The notes: generated by a model not told the origin, from the sequence alone. A stretch of 64,000 nt of DNA from Calliphora vicina (GCF_958450345.1 NC_088782.1:94623358-94687357), one strand, 5' to 3'. Positions 33,916 to 45,170 are shown, counted from the stretch's first letter. Translations and numbers: made by a program.

Positions 33916-34275
33916 ATATCACTCTGTTGCTGCAACAACGTCATAACTCAAAATCCGTGTTTTTTGAACTGAGTAATACAAAATATGAGCCGTTTCAGTT
34001 TTCAAAAATGTCAATTATTTTTTGTGAGAGAGTGATTTTTGTTGCAAACATCAAAACTAAAACTCATGTTTTTTCGTATATTTGAAGTAAAAATTTCGGT
34101 TAAATACAGATTAGAAAGATATTAACATCTACTATTTAAATTAGGTTTTTTTTCTGAAATCGCATGATTTGTTGAAAATTTATTTAAGAAATAGTAAAAT
34201 GTCATAAAACAAAGCCGTTTTTCTAGAGACGATTTTTTTTTGAATTATGACTTTGTTGAAGCAAATGATATAGTA
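33916..34275. mobile_element. Probable MITE with ~35 bp imperfect ends
   Basis: CTGCAACAACGTCATAACTC (about 33931) is mirrored by GAATTATGACTTTGTTGAAG (about 34243-34262). ATATCA lies outside each arm. Likely TA-type target, but the duplication is not clear. Non-coding. Confidence 0.55.
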
Positions 34276-35390
34276 TACAATATACAAATAAATAATAAAC
34301 TAAAATTTTGAATTTAATGCATGTCTGTCGTTAGCAGAAGACAAATAGAAAACTTTCATTTCTTTTCAGCATAAATTAGAAAAATGTCTATTTCAAAAAA
34401 CAAACATTTGCTAACTAAAAGCAAAATAAATCAAACACTCATAAATATTGTTTGGCAATAAATGCGAGTCAAAATAAATATGAAACATCTGTAGAGAAAT
34501 ATGAAAATGGATGCAGATGAGAAATTAATTGCTCTATTTAAATCTATTTCTTTGTTTTTTTGTCATGTCACAGCGCATTTGTCAATTGTCCAAAAGTTTA
34601 AATTGAGAACTCGTGCGAAAATAACTAATTTCTCATGTAGACTTTTTGCTGTCGCTTCTTGAATATTTTTGTTTTAGTTTCACTATCGAATCATAGAATT
34701 TTCGTAGGCGTTTTATGCACGTGCCAAAATTGTTTATTGTATTTAATGGACATTTGTTCGAATGTATGGCTTGTTCATTCGTTTTCTTTATTATTTTATT
34801 TTAGAATTTAAAAATGTCATTTTCACTGCCTTTTCTGTGCGAAATTGAAGATGTATGTATGTATCTCTCTATATCAGTACAGTATGCAATCTTATTTTTG
34901 TACACCACTTCTTTTTAAACCAATCTCCTAAAAGCAAATATATGAGAGGTTACCAAATATGACATATGTATGTATTATAAATGGTATATCATTCAAATTT
35001 GGATTTTTATTATAACTATTTTAAGTATTTTTATATACTAACTGCAATGTACGCATACTTATTCTCCTCATTGTATTTGTTTCTGCGGTTGTGTTTCTTT
35101 TTATAAAATCCCCAAAACGATATGTTGCGTGTCACATTAACTGTCAAGTCATTTTTTGACAAGTGTGACATATGCCGCACATTTCTTTAGGTGGCCTTTA
35201 TTTTGTTTTCCCACTCACAGCTTTTTGAAGTATTATTCCTCTAAAATTCTAGGAAAAAATTATATTACTTTTTAAGGATGTTCTTTATCTATTGAACTGC
35301 AGGGAAAAACATTTCTTTCATATCCTGTATTAATATAAATTTCTTTTGATTTTGCGATTTTTATTGTTCAATGAGCAGAGGAATAAATTT
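34276..35390. other. No recognisable gene
   Basis: AT-rich with a short TATG run near 34850. Nothing identified on either strand. Confidence 0.45.
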
Positions 35391-35392
35391 TA

Positions 35393-36706
35393 CATATCGT
35401 CCCTGTTTTGAATATTAGTACTATTTTTTTTATTGTTGTGCTATGTGCACAAAAGCATTTTTCGATATCTTAATTGGTTCAGAATTTAACAAAAGCACCT
35501 ATGTGATTTTCATATACTAAATGCTTCAACAGAAAGTCCTATGTGTTTCTAATCATGTAGGTTTTTTGTTCTAATGACTATAAATACATTTAGTTTATAC
35601 TGGTAATTATAACGTCAAAAAGAGTAATTGAACGCGAATCTCCGAGTGTAATTATAGATCCAATATTATTTTCTTAAGAGATTTAATCCATCTCTAATTT
35701 ATCAAATTTTAAAATATAACTTTTGGCCGCGGAAACGCTGATTTTAAACGAAAAAACTGGTGACTTTGAAGCAATTGTAAATAATATGTTTGAAAATTTC
35801 ACTTCAATTAGACCAGGAAAAAACCTGGGGAAGCAACAGTAAGTGATATTCGCGCTCTTCTTTTTAAAGACAATGTAGTAAAGTTTAAAATACGCCACTC
35901 AAATAAATGAGAAATTTTACAACAAAAGAGAGCAAAGAAAAACAAAGTTGTTGAACCCAAGCCTTAATATAGTAAACCTTTAAAAATTGATGAATCTAAA
36001 TACTATAGTCTACAATCACTTAAAAAAGTTATGCATAAGGGTTATCATTCATCTTACTAGCTTATTTTATTTATCTTATTAATTATTTTTATTAATTTGT
36101 TATTGTTATTCTAAACTAATCGTTTAACTGATCATTATAATTTTTAATTAATTTTTTATTGTTATCAAAAACTAATCGTTTAATTAATCATTATCTTTGT
36201 TGTAAATAATTATAACAAAATCTGATTTAAAAATTAGTTAATATTTTTTATAAATATCGCTATGTAAAAAATTCAATTTTCGTTTATTTTATTTGAATAC
36301 ACTGTTACATTGTTATACCAAGCTAAATATACCTCAGTTTGTATACCAAAACCTTAATATTCTAGCCTACATATGTATGTAGGTAAAAATATTTAAATAT
36401 AAAGACTGTTTTCCAAAAAGAGCTATGTGTAGTTTTTTTGAATAACTCGAAAACGCGTTAAAATTTTGTATCTTTTTTGATATACAGACAAAGTACATTC
36501 GCAAATAAGTCCACGGAAAGAATTATGTTTTATAAGTAACGCGATATAAAAAAAAATATAGCTAAATTAAACAGTTTTTTGGCTTTTCTGAAAACTTTGT
36601 TAAAACCCACATAGTACTAATATCAAAGAATATATAGAATAAGATAATATAAGATAAGATAATAAGATTTATATACTTTGCTAATATTCAAAACAGGGAC
36701 GATATG
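35393..36706. mobile_element. Candidate TA-flanked element, short inverted ends
   Basis: CATATCGTCCCTGTTTTGAA at 35393 is perfectly mirrored at the right end (TTCAAAACAGGGACGATATG, ending 36706). TA lies on both sides (35391-35392, 36707-36708). The inverted match is about 27 bp. The interior is non-coding; two 50 bp blocks with ACTAATCGTTTAA repeat at about 36114 and 36169. Confidence 0.6.
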
Positions 36707-36715
36707 TATGTACAT

Positions 36716-37332
36716 TAGGGATATAACATTTGAGAATTTTTGCAAATATGCAAATTTTCATAGCATAGTCGATATGGCGATAGCATTCGCGGTTGTTAAA
36801 AAAGTTCACGCACCAAACGCAATAAAGTTAAGTTGTTTTTATAATTAATAATAACTGGGGACATACTTCAAAAGTTAATATTAAATAAGGGAAGTATCTG
36901 TCATTTGCAAAAAAAAATTGCAATTAATTATATAATTTTTCAAAGAAGTTTATACCTATTTTAAAGAAATTTATACTTAAAAAATAAAATAATAAGATAG
37001 GAGTGGGAAGGATTTCTAATAGTAACACGATTTCTAATAGTAACCCCTGTTTTGAATTAGAACGAATTTGCAAATCACTGTTTGTTTCACATTACAAACA
37101 TTTTATGTGTATACAACATTTGAGCGGAACATGCAATAAAAGTGATGCAAGACATACTCCCATTACGTAAATCGGCAAGAACTTTAAATTTAAAACATAT
37201 TTTCAAAAAATTAAAAACTTAAAAAAAAATTTAGTATTGGTGCGTGATGTTTTTGATTCGAAATGACCGAAAAAAATTATTTTCATTACCTATACAACAT
37301 TGGCCATTTCGCCAAAATTAGTTATATCCCTA
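36716..37332. mobile_element. hAT-like MITE with ATGTACAT duplication
   Basis: Ends TAGGGATATAACATTTGAGA and, inverted, TAGGGATATAACTAATTTTG are flanked by identical ATGTACAT (36708-36715, 37333-37340). The 8 bp target fits nTnnnnAn and the ends fit YARNG, both hAT traits. The interior is non-coding. Because the octamer is palindromic, it could in principle be part of the ends rather than a target duplication. Confidence 0.7.
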
Positions 37333-37691
37333 ATGTACATACTGATCATTAATTTTTGTATTGATTTGTGACTAATCAAATTTCATAACAAAAATTTAAA
37401 TTTTTTTACAAAATAAATTTCATACGTATCATATCAACTACGTAAACTACAGGAAAATTTTCACAACGCACCAGTGTCGATTTGACACTAATCGAGAAAA
37501 AATATTTTTATTCAAATGAATAAAAGAGTGGGTCAATTTGTATGGAGCCAAAAAATGCAACAAGCGGTTATCAAAATCGTAATCTACGATGAATTCTAAG
37601 AATGTTTGCCGAAGAAACCATTGGTCTAAAATCAAAATCGAGCTTCCCATTTTTATCGCGAAAATTTTCCTTTCGTATTTTATATTTTTGT

Positions 37692-38477
37692 TTAAATACA
37701 GTGACTCAAACGCAAAATAGGACAAGAGTTAGTCTGATATAAATGTGCTATAAACATAAAGGGATGTACCGAAAAATTGTTTTTTTTTGCTTCTATTTAC
37801 ACTCCACATACCTATATGTCTAAAAAATAACAAAAATTAGAATTTGCATAACTAAAACTATAAACTTTTGCATAAAAACCAAAATAACTCAATTTCTTGA
37901 GCCAAACACAAAATCGGACAGAGTAAAATAGGTATTTAAAAGTGGGCGATAAATATTTAGTTGCATATCCTAGTCTCGAATGACCTTTAATCGCTTTTGA
38001 ATCGATTTTACCATGTTTTGACATACTTACGGCTCTATTGAGGTCCATGCTTTCAGTAAGAACTCTTTTATCTGAACTAACGTGTTAAATTTTATTTGAT
38101 GCACTTTCTAGCTAATTCCTCATAAAGGTGTTCCATTGCATTAAAGTCTGGGCTCTGTGTAGGAGTTTCTATAAGTTTGGGACAGTTATGGATCAACCAA
38201 AGATTTGCAACACCTGATGTGAGCTTGGGATCGTAGTCTTGATAAAATGAAAAGATGTTTTCCGTAATTTTGCACACTTTGCTCTAAATTTTGCTTCAAA
38301 ATTTTGAGATAGACAAATTTGTCCATTTTGCCATCGATAAAATGCCAATTGCATACTCCGGCAGTCAATACAGTCCCAAACCATACAAAATAGAAGATTT
38401 TTGGGACAAAGTAGTAAATTTGTTGGTAAACCACCGTAAAGTGCATTTTTATTGATAGCTGCCATTATTTTAAGCAT
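37692..38477 (-). pseudogene. Tc1-like transposase remnant with one terminus (left copy)
   Basis: A TACAGTGACTCAAACGCAAA terminus at about 37699 marks the 3' end of the element on minus. The minus frames give AGVCNWHFIDGKMDKFVYLK and SFYQDYDPKLTSGVANLWLI (second catalytic Asp, QDYDPK). SPDFNAMEHLYEELARKCIK (about 38150-38092) follows. The usual SPDLNPIEN is here SPDFNAMEH, with the third acidic residue retained in MEH. MVKSIQKRLKVIRD then GYATKY at about 38010-37945 is the C-terminus. The N-terminal half is missing; a second, oppositely oriented copy begins right after it. Confidence 0.8.
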
Positions 38478-38780
38478 TTAATCACTGACGGAAGTAAAAT
38501 TATTGTACTTGGATCAGACTGCAAGCTGTTGCCGAATTCTATTATAAAAACACGAAAGCCACTGTTAAGCATGGAATTGGCTCTGTTATGGTTTGGCTGT
38601 ATATTGAGTGCCGGAGTATGCAATTTGCATTTTATCGATGGCAAAATGGACAAATTTGTCTATCTCAACATTTTGAAGCAAAATTTAGAGCAAAGTGCGA
38701 AAAAGTCGGTACAGAAAACATCATTTCCTTTTATCAAGATTACGATCCCAAGCTCACATCAGGTGTTGCAAATCTTTGTG
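38478..38780 (+). pseudogene. Tc1-like transposase remnant, inverted partner (right copy)
   Basis: The plus strand carries TVKHGIGSVMVW (about 38560-38595), then after a frame change SAGVCNLHFIDGKMDKFVYL and FYQDYDPKLTSGVANL. In the shared core it is roughly 90% or more identical to the minus copy at 38200-38400. It covers more of the first half of the catalytic core but stops at 38778, where Helitron-related sequence begins. The head-to-head arrangement is discussed in the findings. Confidence 0.8.
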
Positions 38781-38989
38781 ATGTTAGTTACTACGCTTAT
38801 AACTCAAGAACGCCTGCACCGATTTCAATGATTCGCATCAATTCGGACTGGTCTCCGGCCAAACAAAAAGAATACCCAAGAAAATTCCCGAAATATCCCC
38901 GAAAAAAAATTACGAAGAAAATTATTTTTCACATTCATATTGTATACGGTGATTTTATGATGCCATGTTCATGATAGATGACGTTTACG

Positions 38990-39395
38990 TTTAACACACA
39001 ATCAGCGTGAATGGTCAATGGCAAGTGTTCCAAGCATTATACACGAAGTTTGAGTGGTGATCTTGGGTCGTTCCGCATTCGCCATTTCTTTTCTGTAATT
39101 CAGTTAAGTCCATCAAGTACATCTGCAAATATGTCACCAAATGCAGTGACATGGCGAATTTGGTCTTCAAGCTCCTTACCCCAATGATGAAATCACGCGC
39201 TATCAAGTTGGTCGATACTTAAGCTGCAATGAGGTGATTTGGCGTATATTCTCATTTCGCATTCACGAACGGTCAACGAGATTATTTCTCTGCAGCAAAT
39301 GATGATCAACGTGCTCAAAACCCACAAGCGACATCATTGACCAGTTTATTCACGATGCATTTGCACGTGCATTACTTTACTTAGAGAATACACTT
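38990..39395 (+). pseudogene. Helitron Rep (HUH nuclease) fragment
   Basis: Rep cleaves single-stranded ends of the Helitron using two tyrosines. In shifting plus frames the sequence reads VNGKCSKHYT (about 39013), WVVPHSPFL (about 39065), and VKSIKYICKYVTKCSDMA (about 39102-39155). After a frameshift NDEITRYQVGRYLSCNEVIW and RIFSFRIHERSTR appear, then NPQATSLTSLFT. The Y-x-x-x-Y pair in KYICKYVTK corresponds to the catalytic tyrosine motif and is intact, but at least three frameshifts or stops kill the frame. The N-terminal HUH motif was not found. Confidence 0.8.
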
Positions 39396-39502
39396 GAAAT
39401 GCTTCATCGAAGATAGCAAGGCGATGTAGTTCCTGGTCATCCGGATGTGCGTTCTACTGAAGGTATTGACCGTATTTATACAGTTCATCCGAAGAATGAT
39501 GA

Positions 39503-40000
39503 ATGCTTTTACTTGCGATTATTGGTGAATGTGTCCATTCAGAGAATCACAATCTTGAGATGAATGAAGAGATGCACAACCAGGCTTTTGTTTCGATAGA
39601 AGACATGTATTACCTTATGTGCGGCAGTTTGTTAGTCAGGTTAGAAATGCCATCGCAATCGTTCGAACGAGAATTGCAGCGTGAACGAGAATACGACGCA
39701 AATGCATTAAGCCAATTGGTTCGAACGATTGTACCTTTATTGTATCCCCAACAAAAAGAAGTGTACGATATGGTGATGGGCATGTTTTCCCTTGATGTGC
39801 CTGGTGGCACTGACAAGACATTCCTCATATCATTGATTCTGGCTACAGTTCGTGCAAGATTAGAAATTGTTGTAGCATTTGCTTTTTCTGGAATAGCGGC
39901 TACGCTGCTGGATGGTTGCCGAACAGCTCATTTGGCATTGAAATTTCCATTATACCTTGAAGCGCTTGAAGATCCAACATGTAACATAGCGAAACATTAA
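39503..40000 (+). pseudogene. Helitron Pif1-like helicase, N-terminal part
   Basis: The open frame of 165 residues keeps LYPQQKEVYDMVMGMFSLDV (80-99) and the Walker A region PGGTDKT (100-106). The normal form is GGTGKT, so the P-loop Gly at position 104 is Asp. SGIAATLLDGCRTAHLALKF (128-147) follows, then DPTCNIAKH before the stop. It would power strand displacement after Rep nicking. The P-loop change and the downstream stops argue that it is inactive. The ATG at 39503 is only the first in frame; homology begins farther upstream. Confidence 0.85.
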
Positions 40001-40620
40001 GCAATGGCAAAAGTTTTGGTAGCAAGCAAAATGTCGCATAAACGTGCGTTAGATGGAAAAAGGGCAATTTTAGCGGCAAAGAACAATGGATAACTTAAAC
40101 TGCACTATTCAAAATCAAATCATTGGATCACTACATTCCTTCAAATCCATCGTCTGAAGCTATCAACTATCTAATTTTGTTTTTGAATTCATTGGATGTA
40201 ACTGGCTTGCCACCGCATAATTTACAATTGAATGTTGGTTAATTTTTAATCATGCTTCGCAATCTAAATCTAACAAATACAACGGAACGCGTGTAGCGGT
40301 CACAAAACTCATGAGCAATATGGGGAAGTTCTTATTCCGAGAATTCCAATGATGTCAACCGATATGCCATTCGAGTTTAAGTGAATCCAATTTTCATTTC
40401 GTCTCGCATTCGCAATGACAATCAATAAATCACAAGGCCAATCATTGAGTGTTGAACTGTTAGTCGCATGTTTCCGTGTCGGAAAACCATCCACTTTGAT
40501 CTTTTGCGAACCGGAGAACAAACGATAAATATTGTTTATCACAGAGTGCTTCAATGAGGGGAAATACAATTCAAAAACGACCCGGAAATTTTGTTTGATA
40601 AACCTTTGATAAATTTATAA
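40001..40620 (+). pseudogene. Helitron helicase, C-terminal remnant
   Basis: Continues the previous frame with stops and shifts. AMAKVLVASKMSHKRALDGK lies at about 40003-40065. LDVTGLPPHNLQLNVG is at about 40192-40240. GEVLIPRIPMMSTDMPFEFK is at about 40325-40380. AFAMTINKSQGQSLSVELLV (about 40405-40465) is the conserved Pif1/Helitron motif near the C-terminus. The order and spacing are normal. At least five stops are visible. Confidence 0.8.
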
Positions 40621-40729
40621 ACTGTTTATGCCTATGGGCGAAATATCTAAATCCATAATTTTCTAGGCAGAACGAAGTCTGATATTAACATATTAATAAA
40701 ATTTGAAGGAAAAACAACGTTTCAGCTAG

Positions 40730-41559
40730 TTAATTTATAATTAAAACTGGGTCCTTCGAATGTGTTTTAATCGTAATTGCAATATTTAATGTGCGATTAT
40801 GATTACAATTAAATGGTGCGATTAATAGCGATTATAATTAAAATCGATTTGCAATCCCTAGTACACTGTAATGAATTTGTGTACGAAACGAGTTTTATGC
40901 TTTTTAATTGAGTAAAAAATCATATTACAATTAAATTTAAGGAAATAATATATATTCTAATCATCTCTTTTACTATATTGATATCTTCGTTCACTTTCAA
41001 TATATTAATCTTCAGACACATCATTTTTATTACCCTCCAATAGCCTATATAGACTTAGATTATATTATTTTGTTAATATATCGATAATCCCTGTAACTTA
41101 CGGTATAAAACATTTGCAATAAAGTGTGGATTTTATGATTTTAATTCATTGATTATAGATGTGATACGGTGAGTATGTAGTTTGGTTGGTGGTGGGTAGT
41201 TTGTCGTTCATGTGAGTAACTAAGAACTATAACGAATGGCGGGTATTTGTATAAATTAATGTATGCGACACTTGAACCACTGGAAGTAACCCCTCAAACA
41301 GCTGTTTTAATACAAGTAGTTGTCGGTAATAAGGCGTTAAACCAAAGAGAACTAGAAAAATCGTTACTAAAATAATTTTCTTGGCAGCTGATGATACGAG
41401 TATAAATGATACGAAACATACAGTGTTAAATACTTATTTTTTTTCCAATATTCATATTGTATGGTATAGTATCAGGATTTACTTCCACCGTATGTACGCA
41501 TACAGAAGAGGTAACATAAATAGCATTAATTTAGTAGTTAAATACATAATTTTAACATA
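40730..41559. other. No recognisable gene
   Basis: AT-rich. A run of GATTATAATTA/GCGATTA-type text at about 40770-40850 looks like the simple repeats near hAT relic ends, but no pair was established. Confidence 0.4.
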
Positions 41560-41564
41560 CATTG

Positions 41565-43035
41565 CACAGTGGTTTAGAAACTTTTTTTTGGAAATAATTC
41601 GGTATCTCGGGAACTATTGGAGATATTATTACAAAATTTCACATTTCATTATGGCCTACAATATAAGGATAAAAATGTTCAAATAATATATATCTAAATG
41701 AAGATTAACCTCCACGAAAATAAATATTATTTGTTTTTACTGCGAAAAATGCATTATACCAACTTTAAGGTCAGTATACGTTTGAATTCATTAGTTACAT
41801 TTAATATACACATTTTGCATGCAATATATGAAAAAACGTTTAAATTTTTCAAAGGCGACAAGGTTTGTGGAGCTTCTGAGTAGTAGATATATGCTTTTTA
41901 TATAAGTATTTGATATTGGTAAAAACCTTAGGAGTTGTAGATTCATATTTTAATAAAATTAAAGAATTTAATTATTTTTTTGAACGTCATTTACCTTAAA
42001 AACTAAAAAAAATTATAATATGGTGATTTTCCATGAAGAAAAATATAAAATTTGATTTAATGTAAAATTTTAACGGTTAAAGATATCATAACAAAATTGG
42101 GAACTAATTTAGATCCAAATGTCCTTCAATTAATGACATTATAATTTTTGACATTTTTTATTTTCAAATACCGAAATTCCTAAAACGGGGAAAATGTGTT
42201 CCAAAAACTAAGTTTTTTTAGAAAAGTGCCTACTGTGACGCTATTTACCGTGTGATAGTAAAACAACTTTCTAAGTATTTAAACAACATATAGGGTTATA
42301 GAATTTTTAGAATTTTTTACTGCAACCTAAATATTTTTTTAAAATTGTGCAAGTTTGGATAGGTCTGGGGGATACTGTGTCCGCTTAAGTGAGCCCAATT
42401 TTACTTTACATGCTTTTGCATTAAGTTTTCTTTACGGAACATATAAAAATTGTATATAGTCCCAAAGAAAATTTGTTTCTACAAAAGAAAAAGATAGGAA
42501 AAATCGTAAAAAATTAGGCCCATTTTACATGTTCCAACTTTGGATGCGTGTAACTTTTTACAGGGACGAGATAACTGTTACCAAGTTTTTTTTATTTTAT
42601 TTAGAATTTTATAGCTGATATTTTGAAAAAAAAAATTCGACCCTCCGTAGGGCCGCCATATCTAAAAAAACAAAAAAAATCGAGCAAAATTAAAAAAAAA
42701 TAAATAAATAAACCTAAATATCTCTTCAACTGAAGAAGATAACCTACACATGGAAGCGTATTTTTTGTAGATCTTCTCAAGGACTATTTATATTTTAAAT
42801 TTCAGCTCATTCGGATCATAAATGAATTTTTGGGGATTTTTTTAAAAATTTTGAGACCCGAGGTGACCAACATTGAGGGGCACAAACTGGCCCGTATTAC
42901 CCCTAGGAAGCTGAACAAATGTAGTTCAACTCAAAAACACCTCAGCTCTAACCATGTGAAATTTTGTAATAATATCTCCAATAGTTCCCGAGATACCGAA
43001 TTATTTCCAAAAAAAAAAGTTTCTAAACCACTGTG
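41565..43035. mobile_element. Transib-like foldback with perfect 5 bp TSD
   Basis: The ends CACAGTGGTTTAGAAACTTT (41565) and its complement (43035) continue as an almost perfect inverted match for about 80 bp or more (GGAAATAATTCGGTATCTCG, GGAACTATTGGAGATATTAT). Identical CATTG pentamers flank it (41560-41564, 43036-43040). A CACAGTG start and a 5 bp duplication are the known Transib signature. The ~1.3 kb interior has no transposase frame. This is the best-delimited member of this class here. Confidence 0.8.
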
Positions 43036-43292
43036 CATTGGTGGACAATACAATTTTTGTTTGTTTTTTATTAATATTACATAATCCAAACAAAATTCTT
43101 AAGAAATTTTTTATTTTTTTAGTATTTCATCAATATATACTTTTTCTTATATAAACAACAAATAAGAAGATTATTAATTAAATTTTGAAAATGCAAAACA
43201 TATTAAAAAGTATTCATAATTATACAAAACAATGGAAACTTTGGTTTAATTTTTACAAAAACTGTCTGGCACTTTTTGGATAGACCTTTTTT

Positions 43293-44821
43293 TATACCCT
43301 CCACCACCATAAGTGGTGAATGAGGGTATATATAAGTTTGTCATTCCGTGTGTAACATTGAGAAATATTCATCTGAGACCCAACAAAGTATATATATTAT
43401 TGATCCTTATGAAATTCTAAGTCGATTGAGCCATGTCCGTCTGTCTGTCCGTCTGTCCGTCTGTGTAAAACACGCTCACGTCCAAAATACGCAAACAAAC
43501 TTAGTAGAGTTGCAAGAAAAATGTTTATTATTGTCCTAAGCAGTTTGGTATTGAAAATCAGTGAAGTCGGTACAGTGGAACCAAAGTTATGAATGAAAAT
43601 GTGGGACAACCTCAAAAAAAAATTGATAATTTTCACATATTTTTGGACATTTTTTGTAAATATATTGCAGCTAATATCATAAAATTTTGCACTCGTTACT
43701 TTTATGATAAAAGGAGTAACTATGGTGAAAATTATAAGAATCGGTCCATGATTTCTCCTAGCCCCCATACAAATTTCTTCCCGAAATATGGTTCTATGGT
43801 CTATAAATGCCTACAGAATAGGAATATCCACATAAAATTCAGCAAAAATAAGTTCCGTGGTAAAAGAAATTATATTACAAAATTTTTCGTGGATCGGCCC
43901 ATATTTGACCATAGCCCCCATATAAAGTACACTTCCGAAAATCACTTAAATAAGCATAAATGTCTGACAAATATCGCTATCAAGTTGAAATTCGACATGA
44001 ATAATCCCCATATATACCAAAATCGCTGTACCTAATTCTATGAAGATCGGCCGATAATTGGTTATAGCTCCCATATAAGGACCACTTCCGAAAAACACAA
44101 TAACCTACATAAATATTTAAAAAATATCAATATCAAAACAAAATTTCACACACATCCATAGTTTATATTTAGAAATCATACTACCGGATTTTGTGAATAT
44201 CGGTCCATATTTGACCATAGCTCCCATATAAGGTCCACTCCCGAAAATCACTAATATCCTCATAAATTTCTTACAAATATAGTTATCAGGTTGAAATTCA
44301 AAACAAATTTATTCAATATATACAAAAATCGATGTACCAAATTTTATGATGACAGGCTCATAATTGGTCATAGCCTCCATATAAGAACCACTTCAGGAAA
44401 ACATATTAACCTGCATAAATATCCATAAAAATCTATACTGAACCAACATTTTACACCGATCAGTAATTTGTATCCAAGAATCGTACTACAAGATTTTTTA
44501 AATATTGGTCCATAATTCGGCATAGCTCCCATATAAGGTCCACTCTTGAAATTCTACAAAAATGGCCCTTAAATACTTAGGACCATAATAGGTCATAGCA
44601 TCCATATATTAAACCAAAATAGTACACAGATCAGTAATTTGTATTCAAAAATCATAATACTGAATTTTGTGAATATTGGTCCATAATTGGCCACAGCTCT
44701 CATATAAATACATAAAAATCACGTAAAAATATTTTATAATAATCGAATCATAATAGCTCCCTCATAAGTCCCACAACCAGATATTTTGAAATTTGTCTAA
44801 ATATATTTGTATACCCTTTTT
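43293..44821 (+). mobile_element. Family C DINE-like element, complete
   Basis: Head TATACCCTCCACCACCATAA with complementary GAGGGTATATATAAG, TCATTCCGTGTGTAAC, CAAAGTATATATATTATTG and GTCGATTGAGCCATGTCCGT. Next comes a GTCTGTCC microsatellite of ~25 bp. About eight diverged ~150 bp repeats follow (CATAGCTCCCATATAAGG core; 43880-44790). The tail is AAATATATTTGTATACCC. Its head resembles family A and its repeats resemble family B, so C links the two. An empty MITE site is at 43661-43662. Frames of up to 148 residues are repeat translations. Confidence 0.75.
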
Positions 44822-44892
44822 TATACTCTGTTTCTTCACTTGTGGTTAAAAGGGAAAAATGTTGATCCAAACATATTAAGTAATTATTAAGC

Positions 44893-44963
44893 GTATAAAT
44901 TGTTAAATTTCATTTCATGAGGTCCAGACTTAAACTCGACAACACTTCCCCTTTGCGCACTGT
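44893..44963. mobile_element. Transib-like right-terminal scrap
   Basis: AAATTTCATTTCATGAGGTC, ACTTAAACTCGACAACACTT, CCTCTTTGCGCA-like text and a CACTGTG end at 44963 match the right arm of 5673-6750. It is joined to LINE sequence on its right side. Confidence 0.55.
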
Positions 44964-44965
44964 GC

Positions 44966-45170
44966 GCCACTTTAACACTCAGATATTGTAGATCGTTTAA
45001 CCCAGTTCCAACAAACTGTTTACGGTTACCTATGTAAGAAAATAATAATTTACACGAAGATTTAGAAAAATTAAATTTAGACGACAATTTCTCAATTAAA
45101 AGACAATAATTAACTGTGTCAAACGTTGTAATACAATTTTTTGTACATTTGAAACAAAATATCTTCTGCG
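44966..45170 (-). pseudogene. LINE reverse transcriptase fragment
   Basis: The minus strand reads TTFDTVNYCLLIEKLSSKFN, then SYIGNRKQFVGTG and LQYLSVKV. This is the conserved segment from the first catalytic region (A-F-D-T-V-N-H) to just before GVPQGSVLGP. About 65 codons are open. The 3' side is replaced by the Transib-like scrap at 44963, so the LINE was broken there. Clade cannot be assigned from this length. Confidence 0.75.

Larger units (their letters stand above)
38785..40729 (+). mobile_element. Helitron relic (autonomous type, decayed)
   Basis: Contains a Rep fragment and a Pif1-like helicase fragment in the normal order. A possible 3' terminus is CAGCTAG at 40723-40729 followed by T. 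It follows a weak AAAC-AAC-GTTT hairpin, as Helitrons end in CTRR just after a hairpin and insert before T. The 5' end (TC) was not fixed; text from about 38785 (TTATAACTCAAGAACGCCTG) is probably inside it. No terminal inverted repeats, as expected. Confidence 0.6.

Noticed and set aside
43589..44035. 148-residue plus frame
   Set aside because: Lies inside the internal repeats of family C; the same text is repeated out of frame.
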